Below are positions 7,743 to 15,964 of a stretch of 64,000 nt of DNA, in pieces. Both the position numbers and the translations under genes were made by a program. Origin of the DNA: JBMOUD01 sp049319665 (GTDB lineage Bacteria; Pseudomonadota; Gammaproteobacteria; Enterobacterales; Enterobacteriaceae). Position 1 is the stretch's first letter, and each line of letters begins with the position of its first letter. Location: the NCBI RefSeq assembly GCF_049319665.1, contig NZ_JBMOUD010000016.1, positions 1 through 64,000 on the forward strand. Direction: 5' to 3'. The notes beneath the pieces are model-generated. The model saw only the letters and a program-made list of their open reading frames with translations. It had not been told where the DNA came from and searched no databases.

Positions 7743-7785
7743 TTGCAGGCAGATGTTATAGCTGAGAGTTACTAGTGGAATAAAC

Positions 7786-7806
7786 ACCACCTCCAGTGGA
7801 GGTGGT
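7786..7806. terminator. hairpin after the LysR gene
   Basis: A perfect 10-bp inverted repeat (ACCACCTCCA/TGGAGGTGGT) with a single central base, 44 bp past the LysR stop codon and just beyond the small leftward ORF. There is no clear T-run on either side, so it may be a transcript stabiliser or a two-way terminator. Confidence 0.5.
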
Positions 7807-7848
7807 CATGACAATTTAGTTTAGCAATACCTGCGAATAAAAGTGGCA

Positions 7849-7968
7849 TTACTTCTTTCTTGGTAACATCACTGTCGTGGCCTGTTTTTGTGCTTTAAGT
7901 AGTTTTGGCCTAACGAAAATAAACATCAATACGACAATGACTAATATAACAATGTGAATTGTTGTCAT
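7849..7968 (-). CDS. 39-residue single-pass membrane protein
   Basis: A small gene not usually called. ATG 7968 is preceded by a strong GAGGGGAA ribosome binding site. The product has one hydrophobic helix (IHIVILVIVVLMFIFV, residues 4-19) followed by a Lys/Arg-rich tail (RPKLLKAQKQ ... LPRKK), consistent with an N-out, C-in inner-membrane miniprotein. It begins 15 bp after the stop codon of the DUF4034 gene on the same strand and probably shares its transcript. The function is unknown. Confidence 0.65.
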   Translation of the reverse strand: MTTIHIVILVIVVLMFIFVRPKLLKAQKQATTVMLPRKK

Positions 7969-7982
7969 CGATAAATTCCCCT

Positions 7983-10004
7983 CTATTGAATCACGTCATT
8001 CATTATTTTTGCCATCTCTGCGGATACCTTACCTTTGTCTCTTTTCAGGTAGTATTTATACAGAGGTTGTAATGCAACACCTTCTTTGATCTTCTGAAGG
8101 AAATTTATATAGTCAGGATCTGGATCCCATACCACAGCCTGATTGATCCAAAAGTCCATAACAAAAAAGTTTTTACTCATACCACGAGCATTGAAGGCGC
8201 AAAAAGCATAAAGATAAGCGATGTATGCCCGCTGATCTAGCCTTACACGCGCTTCGGACAAGACTTTTGGTGCCTCAACAAACAACCCTTGCTGGATCTG
8301 TTGCTCTACGTCGGATGCAATTAAACTGCACGCATAATCATATTGGGATACAGCATCCCCCAACTGAATGTTAAGTTTTAGTAGTTTCTCTCTTTCGACG
8401 GTAAGCGCTGACTTCTCGGACGGGTTACTGCTGCTCTCAATTAAATTTTCTAGATCACGAGATTTAATAAAAATTGCCTGTGAAGCTCCCTGTTGTACAG
8501 CGATATCTAAAAATGAGTTTGCTTTGTCCGTATTAGGCTGAATCGACAGCATCTGTGCCAGGTTGGGGGCGTCACCATGATATATTTCATAGCACAATAC
8601 TAAGGCGTTGATGGCCTGGTATTTGGTAGCAAATCTTTCGAGCACCGGTTTTATCGAGGTCGCGTATCCCATTTTACATAGAACCAGAATATGTGATCTG
8701 AAAATGTTGTAATCAAGTTTTCTCTCATCGGAGATATAATAGTGTTCGATGCTTTCACGTTGAGCGGTAAGGTGAATATTGGCTAATGAAAAACTAGCAG
8801 CCAACGCACTATACAAAATTTCTAGCGGAGATGTTAAATTACGATACTGTGTCTGCGTTGCAAGTTCTTCAAAGACGTTGTGGTTATCTTCAAATTCATA
8901 AAGTTTCATCATGAATATTAATAGATTGAAAACTTCTTCTGCTCGATAAAATATAATCCAAGGCGACGACAGATTAACGATATGGTGTAATGCTTGGTAA
9001 ATATTTCTCACCATATTATCGTTTGTCTCTTGACGGCTATCTGGCATATTCGTCAAAATATGGTAGCAGAAATCAATATATTCAAATAGCGCCTCAGAAT
9101 CATCTTCATTGGTGAGCGGCACAGTAATCAAATCTGTAAATTGCTTTTCGCGTCTGTCTAACTCTTTTCTATAATTGTTTGGGGATAGGGTATTATACGC
9201 TGTAAGCCGATCGAATTCTTTTTCACGTTGCAGTATTTTTATCTGCTGTGCTGATAAACCTGAACAATAGTCACTTGCTAAAAATTGATGAACATTTTCA
9301 TATTTCTCATCGCCATACCATCGTGGCGATAGGAATTTGAGTGTAATTTTCCTTGATTCGATATGCTCAGGGTCAATCACTAAGATATTCCTCAACCAAT
9401 AGAAAGGGATAAAATTATGCTCTTCACTGCTTAGTGGTGGCAGCGTTATACCAATTGAATCCTGAGGAACGATATACCCCGGGAACGAAGATAAAAACGT
9501 TTTGGCCTCTTCATTATAATGCGTACATGAAAAATGAATCGGTTGTGTGATCGGTAGCTCCAACCAATCGGGCATACCAAAGTTCCCTGAAGCCCCAAGC
9601 AGCATATTATAGGCTGCGACACAATCAGGATTGAATTCTAGCGTTTTTAACGCCCAATAAAAAAACTGATCACTAGCAACGCCAAACCTTAGACGCTGTG
9701 AGGGAGTGACGTAATCCATGGTTTGCATGCCACGCTCTTTGGCGGCAAGAGTATGCCAAAAACTAGCAAAAAAGACATAAGGATAATAACTCCCCGGCGT
9801 TTCCTGCTGCCAGTCATGAAGTTGTGACAATATCACATTATGGTCATCAATCTGAGGATTAAAAATAAACTGGATGCGAAGTGTATTTTGTAAATCCTGT
9901 CCTTGCAGTGGCGCAAATAGCACGTCAATATCTTGATATTTCTTTTGGCTTAGCTTGTGCTTCACTTGCTGCTGTAAGTCATATATCTCAACTAAGGATT
10001 GCAT
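7983..10004 (-). CDS. DUF4034-domain protein
   Basis: A 673-residue soluble protein without signal peptide. The N-terminal half (about residues 20-220) has the DUF4034 pattern: a short helix pair, LHDWQQETPGSYYPY, FASFWHTLAAKERG, and NPDCVAAYNMLL. The rest is all-helical with TPR/Sel1-like periodicity (QQGASQAIF, QLGDAVSQYDYACSL). DUF4034 proteins are common in enterobacteria, sometimes near type VI genes; no activity is established. It is followed on the same strand by a 39-residue membrane protein. It is AT-richer than its neighbours. Confidence 0.7.
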   Translation of the reverse strand: MQSLVEIYDLQQQVKHKLSQKKYQDIDVLFAPLQGQDLQNTLRIQFIFNPQIDDHNVILSQLHDWQQETPGSYYPYVFFASFWHTLAAKERGMQTMDYVTPSQRLRFGVASDQFFYWALKTLEFNPDCVAAYNMLLGASGNFGMPDWLELPITQPIHFSCTHYNEEAKTFLSSFPGYIVPQDSIGITLPPLSSEEHNFIPFYWLRNILVIDPEHIESRKITLKFLSPRWYGDEKYENVHQFLASDYCSGLSAQQIKILQREKEFDRLTAYNTLSPNNYRKELDRREKQFTDLITVPLTNEDDSEALFEYIDFCYHILTNMPDSRQETNDNMVRNIYQALHHIVNLSSPWIIFYRAEEVFNLLIFMMKLYEFEDNHNVFEELATQTQYRNLTSPLEILYSALAASFSLANIHLTAQRESIEHYYISDERKLDYNIFRSHILVLCKMGYATSIKPVLERFATKYQAINALVLCYEIYHGDAPNLAQMLSIQPNTDKANSFLDIAVQQGASQAIFIKSRDLENLIESSSNPSEKSALTVEREKLLKLNIQLGDAVSQYDYACSLIASDVEQQIQQGLFVEAPKVLSEARVRLDQRAYIAYLYAFCAFNARGMSKNFFVMDFWINQAVVWDPDPDYINFLQKIKEGVALQPLYKYYLKRDKGKVSAEMAKIMNDVIQ

Positions 10005-10481
10005 GAATAGAGGTCCGACTTTGAAAACGTAGGTACAATAGTATCAGTGCAAAAGAAGTATTTTGCCAATAAATAATTACCATGAAAAATACAGAGGTAT
10101 TAGTAGTCAGTATTCCACTATGGGAATTATCTTATATAGTGAAAAGCATGCTTTCACTAAGTAGCTGAATGTCGTTATCTTCTTTCATTATTTAATAATA
10201 TTCTCTTTGCTATCGTTCATGTATAGAAAACGCAGTTTCAGCCTCATCCGAGTATAAATTATAGTGAGTATGGGTATTTGAAATTATATTTTTTGCAAAA
10301 ACATAGTAATTGATTAATATTTGCCCAAGTTAAAAAAGGGGCAGATTCAATATGAGTCTGGGGAAATAAATAATAGCAGTCCTAAACCTAAAAACCGGCC
10401 AAATGGCCGGTTTTGAAATTCACAGTAGTTTTAATTACTCAGACGCTGTAGTTGTGTATCTCACAGAAAATAACATGGCTA
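10005..10481. other. intergenic region with DUF4034 promoter and dsdA terminator
   Basis: AT-rich, with no supported ORF. The left part must hold the leftward promoter of the DUF4034 gene. The right part holds the terminator at 10391-10414. A weak rightward frame at 10452 is the antisense of dsdA and is not credible. Confidence 0.5.
10391..10414 (-). terminator. rho-independent terminator after dsdA
   Basis: AAAACCGGCCA and its exact complement around two bases: a GC-rich stem with A/T tails on both sides, so it can work in both directions. It lies 68 bp beyond the dsdA stop codon. Confidence 0.8.
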
Positions 10482-11801
10482 TCATCCCCGACCTTTAGCA
10501 AGATACCGCTGCATTTCCTCATCGGGCACCATGCCGCCGCCGGTCGCCCAGACAATATGAGTGGCGTGGCGCATGGCCTCGGCGCTTATGTGGTGCTGGG
10601 CCTGATATGCTTTATTAGCGCTAATACGCTGCGGTCCTGCCATCCCGGCAAGGGCAGAGGGTTCCAACCGGATATTTTCTGTTTTTGCCAGCATCAGCAA
10701 CAGATCGTACATGGATTCATCGCTTAACGTATAACAGCCATCGATAAGCTGCGCCATTGCGCGTCCCACAAAGCCCGATGCGCGTCCCACGGCAAGGCCA
10801 TCAGCGTCGGTTTTGTTATCCAGACCGATATCTTGAACTGCAATCGCATCATGCAGACCAGTGCTCATGCCGAGTAACATACAGGGTGAATGGGTAGGTT
10901 CAGCGAAGAAGCAATGCACATGGTCGCCAAAGGTCAGTTTAAGCCCAAACGCCACGCCTCCCGGGCCTCCGCCCACTCCGCAGGGGAGGTAAACAAACAA
11001 TGGATGATCGGCGTCAACCCTAATGCCTTTTTCCTGCAACTGTTTGCGCAGTCGCAGCCCTGCTACCGAGTAGCCGAGGAACAGGGTGCGAGAATTTTCA
11101 TCGTCAATAAAGAAACAGCTCGGGTCGCTGCTTGCTGCCTGACGCCCTTGTTCAACCGCAACGCCGTAATCTTCCTGGTACTCGATAACCTCGACACCGT
11201 GACTGCGGAGCAGATTTTTTTTCCACTCGCGGGCGTCAGACGACATATGTACCGTGACGTGGAACCCTAAGCGGGCACTCATTATTCCAATTGATAGTCC
11301 AAGGTTGCCGGTAGAACCCACGGCAATTTTGTGCTGACTGAAAAAACGGCGAAAGTCAGGGGTGAGCAAGAGGCGATAATCGTCATCCAGACTCAGCATC
11401 CCCGCCGCAACAGCCAGTTTTTCTGCATGGGTTAATACTTCGTAAATGCCGCCACGAGCCTTGATTGAGCCTGAAACAGGCAGATGGCTGTCTTTTTTTA
11501 ACCACAGATTGCCGCTAATGTGGCTGGTTTTTTCCAGCAACGCTTGCATCTGTGGGATGGGCACGATATCAGACTCAATGATGCCTTTACTTGCCAGCGT
11601 CTCAGGAAAAGCCTGCGCCAATAATGGAGCAAAGCGTTGCAATCTGGCTTGCGCATCTTCCGCGTCTGCCTGAGTTAAACCGACGCGTAGCAGCCCTTCG
11701 CTGGTGGTGCTGACATCGCTATTTAACCAGATGGTTTCCCGCATGGCTCTTAAGTCATCGACAGCGGGTATAGCGTTGAGTTTTGAATTTAAATCAGTCA
11801 T
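10482..11801 (-). CDS. dsdA: D-serine ammonia-lyase (D-serine dehydratase)
   Basis: A 439-residue PLP enzyme converting D-serine to pyruvate and ammonia in the cytoplasm; about the length of E. coli DsdA (442). The PLP lysine lies in the segment SGSIKARGGIYEV (about residue 115), the cofactor-phosphate glycine loop in the segment GSTGNLGLSIG, and a second glycine-rich loop (PCGVGGGPGG) follows, all as in the family. It is divergent from its activator dsdC. The permease gene dsdX, which lies with dsdA in E. coli, is absent, so D-serine must enter by another transporter or is produced inside. It ends before a strong terminator. Confidence 0.95.
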   Translation of the reverse strand: MTDLNSKLNAIPAVDDLRAMRETIWLNSDVSTTSEGLLRVGLTQADAEDAQARLQRFAPLLAQAFPETLASKGIIESDIVPIPQMQALLEKTSHISGNLWLKKDSHLPVSGSIKARGGIYEVLTHAEKLAVAAGMLSLDDDYRLLLTPDFRRFFSQHKIAVGSTGNLGLSIGIMSARLGFHVTVHMSSDAREWKKNLLRSHGVEVIEYQEDYGVAVEQGRQAASSDPSCFFIDDENSRTLFLGYSVAGLRLRKQLQEKGIRVDADHPLFVYLPCGVGGGPGGVAFGLKLTFGDHVHCFFAEPTHSPCMLLGMSTGLHDAIAVQDIGLDNKTDADGLAVGRASGFVGRAMAQLIDGCYTLSDESMYDLLLMLAKTENIRLEPSALAGMAGPQRISANKAYQAQHHISAEAMRHATHIVWATGGGMVPDEEMQRYLAKGRG

Positions 11802-11907
11802 CTCGTGCTCTCAGCGGCATGATGGAATACAGGGTAATAGCATGAATGACAGACTGTCGGCAAAGCGGGCTATCGCTATTGTGCGGCACAGTGTGTCTTC
11901 TTGCGTT

Positions 11908-11940
11908 ATTACATCTCACACAATATTACATCTCACACAA
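11908..11940. repeat. two tandem copies of a 16-bp motif in the dsdA-dsdC intergenic region
   Basis: ATTACATCTCACACAA occurs twice exactly, 17 bp apart (11908-11923 and 11925-11940). The spacing of about 1.6 helical turns and the place between divergent genes fit activator binding sites for DsdC, but this is not shown. Confidence 0.55.
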
Positions 11941-11962
11941 CTGACGCTGACAAACGATGGTT

Positions 11963-11980
11963 TTTCATCTTGAGATGAAA
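11963..11980. promoter_or_regulatory. palindrome upstream of dsdC
   Basis: TTTCATCT-TG-AGATGAAA, a perfect inverted repeat about 97 bp before the dsdC start. It lies close to the tandem 16-bp repeats and is a candidate DsdC operator. The 13 bases CGCTGACAAACGA preceding it also occur before the 6.83-kb LysR palindrome. Confidence 0.5.
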
Positions 11981-12076
11981 TCAGCTAACCTCAAGATATT
12001 CGCGTTCAGGCTTGCTGCGGTTGTGCTATTTGTGTATTTATGTCAATCGGTTAGGTTTTTGGCTCAAAGGGAAGAT

Positions 12077-13027
12077 ATGACAGACGATCTGCGTGAAATC
12101 ACCGGGGGTAAGCTGGCAAGGCTTTATACCTTTGAGGTGGCGGCCAGACGCGCTTCTTTCGCGGAAGCCGCGTCAGAGCTAGCGCTAACACCCAGCGCGG
12201 TCAGTCATCGTATCAGCCAGCTAGAGAATGAGCTCGGCATTAAACTCTTTACTCGTGGTCATCGCAGAATCGAGCTGACCAGAGAGGGCGAAAGAATGTA
12301 CGCGGCGATGAGCAGCTCGCTCGAGTTTCTGAATCGTGAAGTACAAAGCATTAAAAATCAGGAGTACGCAGGGCGACTCGCCGTTTATTGTCGCCCCTCT
12401 TTCGCGCAATCGTGGCTTACCCCGAAAATCGCCGACTTTCTCGACAAATATCCGCTGATCGAGCTGGTTATTTACACCGGTAACGAGGCGATTGATTTGC
12501 AAAAAATGGGCGCTGATTTAGCCATAAGTTTTGATGCGGCTAAGCCCGAACGCTTTCATCAGGAGTATTTGATGGACGAAAGCATTGTGCCAGTCTGTAG
12601 CCCGCATTATGCCGAACGTTACTCGCTTTACCGGCAGCCGGAAAACTTGGCAAACTGCCGATTACTGCACGATAGGCAAGCCTGGAGCACGTATTCCGGT
12701 GACGATGAGTGGAAGCTGTGGGCGACGCATTTTGGATTGGATATCGGCAGTACATTAGCGACGGAGTTTGATCAGGCACAGTTGGCCGTAACGGCGGCGA
12801 CGCATCACGCAGGCGTGGCGATGGGGCGAAAAAAATTGCTCAGTCAAAAACTGGCGTCAGGCGAGTTGATATTGCCCTTTCCCCAGCATGAGCTGCGTTG
12901 CGAGCAGCATTACTACATCAGTACTCATGCGGATAAACGCTGGCCAAAGATTGAGGCTTTTATTGCTTGGCTTAAAGAAACCGCGGCTGCGGGCGGTGAT
13001 AAAATATCTGCGGCTCATCGGCAATAA
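12077..13027 (+). CDS. dsdC: DsdC-type LysR activator of D-serine catabolism
   Basis: A 316-residue LysR protein, close in length to E. coli DsdC (311). The N-terminal helix-turn-helix reads LYTFEVAARRASFAEAA ... TPSAVSHRISQLE, followed by a D-serine-type effector domain with DRQAWSTYSGDDEW and HHAGVAMGRKKLLSQKL, both very like DsdC. ATG 12077 has AAGGGA six bases upstream and matches the family start (MTDDLREI). The open frame extends 40 codons further upstream through the operator, but that part is hydrophobic and unrelated. It activates dsdA when D-serine is present. Confidence 0.92.
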   Translation: MTDDLREITGGKLARLYTFEVAARRASFAEAASELALTPSAVSHRISQLENELGIKLFTRGHRRIELTREGERMYAAMSSSLEFLNREVQSIKNQEYAGRLAVYCRPSFAQSWLTPKIADFLDKYPLIELVIYTGNEAIDLQKMGADLAISFDAAKPERFHQEYLMDESIVPVCSPHYAERYSLYRQPENLANCRLLHDRQAWSTYSGDDEWKLWATHFGLDIGSTLATEFDQAQLAVTAATHHAGVAMGRKKLLSQKLASGELILPFPQHELRCEQHYYISTHADKRWPKIEAFIAWLKETAAAGGDKISAAHRQ

Positions 13028-13052
13028 AAAACCGGCCAATTGACCGGTTTTT
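13026..13052 (+). terminator. bidirectional terminator between dsdC and spy
   Basis: AAAAACCGG ... CCGGTTTTT with a short A/T-rich centre, overlapping the dsdC stop codon and 30 bp from the end of the convergent spy gene. It resembles the dsdA terminator. Confidence 0.8.
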
Positions 13053-13081
13053 ACCTGCATCACAGCAAATCGCTGGATTGA

Positions 13082-13627
13082 TTACTGCGCAGCAGCAGGG
13101 GTTGCAGGTGCAGCAGTGGCTGGTGCTGATTGGGCGGCGTCTGCCTGATGTTTTTTATGCTCGGCCATTCTTTCGGCCATTTTCTCAGCGCGTTTTTGGT
13201 AGTTCTCGTTGAACTGTTTTTTCTGCTCAGGCGTCAGCAGGTTATACATTTTATTTTCTACTTTGGCGCGTTCTAACATATGTGCAGATTGTGCTTGAGT
13301 GATTTCATCAATCTGACTTTTCACTTTAGCTTCGTCGAAGCTGTCGGTTGCCACCAGTTTATGCAGGGCATCCATCTGAGTTCTCATCTCGCCACGTTGA
13401 TGATGTGGGCCAGACTCTTTCATCAATTCGCGCATTTGTGTGCGCTGTGCTTCAGTCAGGTTCAGACCGGCAAATGGGTTAGGGTGATGCATGCCTTTGT
13501 GGTGCATCATTTTGCTTTGTGTCGTGTCAGGTGCAGCATCAGAAACCGTAGTATCGGCTGCAAAGGCGAAAGACGCGGCGCTCATTGCCAGAGTAGAAGC
13601 CACAATCATTGCGGTAAGTTTACGCAT
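13082..13627 (-). CDS. spy: Spy periplasmic ATP-independent chaperone
   Basis: A 181-residue Spy/CpxP-family protein: a signal peptide (MRKLTAMIVASTLAMSAASF, cleavage near AFA-AD) and two LTxxQ motifs (NLTEAQ, LLTPEQ) at the turns of the helical cradle that binds unfolding proteins in the periplasm. It is longer than E. coli Spy (161) because of an Ala/Pro-rich tail. The start at 13627 is preferred over 13642 because the signal peptide then begins properly. In E. coli spy also adjoins the ast operon, so the neighbourhood is conserved though rearranged. Control by CpxR/BaeR is expected from the family; I did not find a convincing Cpx box. Confidence 0.93.
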   Translation of the reverse strand: MRKLTAMIVASTLAMSAASFAFAADTTVSDAAPDTTQSKMMHHKGMHHPNPFAGLNLTEAQRTQMRELMKESGPHHQRGEMRTQMDALHKLVATDSFDEAKVKSQIDEITQAQSAHMLERAKVENKMYNLLTPEQKKQFNENYQKRAEKMAERMAEHKKHQADAAQSAPATAAPATPAAAQ

Positions 13628-13983
13628 AATCTCAATCCTCATTTTTCTGTTTTAGCAAAGATACTCGGCGAACTGCCGTATCTGTTGACGAAAATGAGTC
13701 TAAACCAACTTATGAATAGTAATGCGAGTGGCGTGTAAAAGTGTGCAAGCTCAAGTGTTACTATTTGATAAATAATGACGGAAAGGTTTGGAAAGCGTAA
13801 GGCTTCGGCCAAGAGCGCCCAAAACCTTAACCTTTCGCTTACATGCGGAACCCGCATAAAAAACATGAGTAAAGCTAATCCGTGAGCATTTAAGGCGCAA
13901 GGCCGATCATTTCATTGCTATCGCCATACTATAATAGTTATCATTTGGTTAATTTTTACTATAACAGCATCGAGCCACATCCC

Positions 13984-15411
13984 ATGTCGGTATCACGTTA
14001 TCAACAGCTGGCCCAAACTTTGCGTCGCCAGATTGACGCTCAAGTCTGGTTGCCGGGCGACAAATTGCCTTCATTACGTGAGAGTTGCAAACAATCGGGT
14101 CTGAGCCTGATGACGGTATTGCAGGCTTATCAACTCTTAGAAAGCCAAGGGGATATCGTCTCTCGCCCGCAGTCTGGTTATTATGTAGCACCACGCCAGC
14201 AGGTGCGCCGCAATCATAGAACGCCGCAAAGCTTGCACACCGCTGAGCAAATTGACGTCAACGATGCCATCTTTGATATTCTGAAAGCCGCGCAGGACCC
14301 GGATATCGTGCCGTTAGGCTCCGCGTTCCCCGATCCCACGCTATTCCCGCAGCCTCGTTTGGCCCGTTCACTGGCAAGCGCGGTGCGCCGCATGTCAGCC
14401 CATAGCGCTACGGCGAATTTACCGCCTGGTAATGAAGAACTGCGTCGTTGTATCGCACAACGTTACGCCCAGCAGGGAATAGAAGTCGCGCCCGATGAGA
14501 TTGTCATCACCTCCGGCGCCATGGAATCTCTGGGATTGAGTCTGCAAGTGTTGACCGAGCCTGGAGATTGGGTCGCTATCGAATCACCGGCTTTTTATGG
14601 CGCGTTGCAGGCTATTGAGCGCCGCCAACTCAAAGCGGTCGCCATTCCTACCGACGCGGGTGAGGGCATCAATCTGGATGCGCTGGAAGAGGCGTTAGAA
14701 ACCTATCCGATCAAAGCGTGCTGGCTGATGGCCAATTTTCAAAATCCGCTGGGATGTTCACTCTCCGTCGAGAAGAAACAGCGTTTGGTGGCGATTTTGC
14801 AACAGCATAATGTCGCGCTGATCGAAGATGATGTTTACGCTGAACTTTACTTCAGTGCCGATCGGCCAATGCCGTTAAAAATGTCCGATCACCGCCAGCA
14901 GATCTTGCACTGTTCGTCGTTTTCTAAATGTCTGGCGCCGGGGTTTCGCGTCGGCTGGGTGGCCGCAGGGCAATACGCCGAGCGGATTCAGCGTTTGCAA
15001 CTGATGAGCACGTTATCAGCCAGCGTACCAGTGCAGCTAGCTTTGGCCGATTTTCTTCAGCAGGGCGGTTACGATACCCATTTGCGCCGCATACGCCGTC
15101 AGCTAGAGCAGCGGCAAATGGCGATGTATCACGCAATTTGTTCATTGTTTCCGGTGAGCGTCAGCGTTGTTTTACCTGATGGCGGCTATTTTCTCTGGCT
15201 GGATCTGGGGGAACAGGTTGATGCGGTACGCTTGTATCAGCGTGCGCTAGCCAAAGGCGTCAGCATCGCACCGGGTACGTTATTTGCGGTTGAAGACCGC
15301 TATCGTCACTGCATTCGTCTTAACACCTCATTTGAATGGGATAGCCGCTGCGAACAGGCAATCAAATTATTGGCCGAACTGGTCGCCGATGAAGTGAAAC
15401 GTGCTGATTAA
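13984..15411 (+). CDS. ydcR: MocR/GntR-type regulator with aminotransferase domain (YdcR-like)
   Basis: A 475-residue fusion. Residues 1-75 are a GntR winged helix (YQQLAQTLRRQIDAQVW, LPSLRESCKQSGLSLMTV) and residues about 110-470 are a fold-type I aminotransferase domain. The PLP lysine lies in HCSSFSKCLAPGFRVGW (about residue 314). Such MocR proteins sense PLP or an amino acid and regulate a nearby operon. ATG 13984 (MSVSRYQQ) fits the family; a longer frame to 13915 adds 23 unrelated residues. It lies upstream of, and in line with, astC, but a 550-bp regulatory region separates them. Confidence 0.85.
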   Translation: MSVSRYQQLAQTLRRQIDAQVWLPGDKLPSLRESCKQSGLSLMTVLQAYQLLESQGDIVSRPQSGYYVAPRQQVRRNHRTPQSLHTAEQIDVNDAIFDILKAAQDPDIVPLGSAFPDPTLFPQPRLARSLASAVRRMSAHSATANLPPGNEELRRCIAQRYAQQGIEVAPDEIVITSGAMESLGLSLQVLTEPGDWVAIESPAFYGALQAIERRQLKAVAIPTDAGEGINLDALEEALETYPIKACWLMANFQNPLGCSLSVEKKQRLVAILQQHNVALIEDDVYAELYFSADRPMPLKMSDHRQQILHCSSFSKCLAPGFRVGWVAAGQYAERIQRLQLMSTLSASVPVQLALADFLQQGGYDTHLRRIRRQLEQRQMAMYHAICSLFPVSVSVVLPDGGYFLWLDLGEQVDAVRLYQRALAKGVSIAPGTLFAVEDRYRHCIRLNTSFEWDSRCEQAIKLLAELVADEVKRAD

Positions 15412-15488
15412 TCCCCTTTGCGCCGGGCACGATGTCACATTGTGTATCTGTTACGGCGCAAGATTTTGCCTGATTTAAGTGCGCGGCT

Positions 15489-15505
15489 GGCACTATATTG
15501 GTGCA
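15489..15505. promoter_or_regulatory. NtrC-like enhancer site upstream of astC
   Basis: The sequence contains GCAC-N7-GTGC, the core of the NtrC dyad (TGCACY...RGTGCA). It lies about 240 bp upstream of the sigma-54 promoter, a normal enhancer distance for nitrogen-regulated operons. One half is imperfect (GGCAC). Confidence 0.55.
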
Positions 15506-15630
15506 ATCTCGCCATCTCGCCTTGATTCTCTTTCCCGCTTTTCGCGACAGATCACAAATCCAGCAAAATAAATCCGCCTTTCTCAGCTTGCATACTCATT
15601 CTGCCCCTTTCAGGCCCGCTCAGGCCTTTA

Positions 15631-15648
15631 CAATAATTATTCATTTAT
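15631..15648. promoter_or_regulatory. possible ArgR box
   Basis: CAATAATTATTCA matches 12 of 14 positions of the symmetric ArgR half-box core TGAATAATTATTCA. A second, weaker TGCAATTTATGTGCA-like stretch follows, as expected for paired ARG boxes. ArgR activates ast in E. coli. Tentative. Confidence 0.4.
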
Positions 15649-15731
15649 TATGCAATTTATGTGCATAAGTGGCGATGCTAAGTAATTGTTTTTTCTTGGT
15701 CAGGCCTTTTTTATTCATTTTTGGCTCTGGC

Positions 15732-15747
15732 TGGCACGATGCCTGCA
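15732..15747 (+). promoter_or_regulatory. sigma-54 promoter of the ast operon
   Basis: TGGCAC-N5-CTGCA matches the -24/-12 consensus TGGCAC-N5-TTGCA with one change, including the invariant GG and GC at the right spacing. It lies about 220 bp upstream of astC, giving a long leader. Sigma-54/NtrC control of ast under nitrogen limitation is established in enterobacteria. Confidence 0.8.
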
Positions 15748-15964
15748 ATCTATTATCAAAATCAGATATCGCGTTTTTTAACAAAAATGCAACCGAGTTT
15801 TCTTAACCGATAAACCGGACAACGCGTATTAGCTGAGAACAGCGTTATGCATATTGGCTGTGCAACCTCTGTTGATGCCCAAAGCGGCATCACGTGAGAC
15901 TCGCCAATCGCTATCTCAGATAAACGCCTCTGAAAATATAACCAATTGAAACAGTGAGATTGAT

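Noticed and set aside
11957..12076. 40-codon upstream extension of dsdC
   Set aside because: It runs through the operator, is hydrophobic and unlike DsdC N-termini; ATG 12077 has a proper ribosome binding site.
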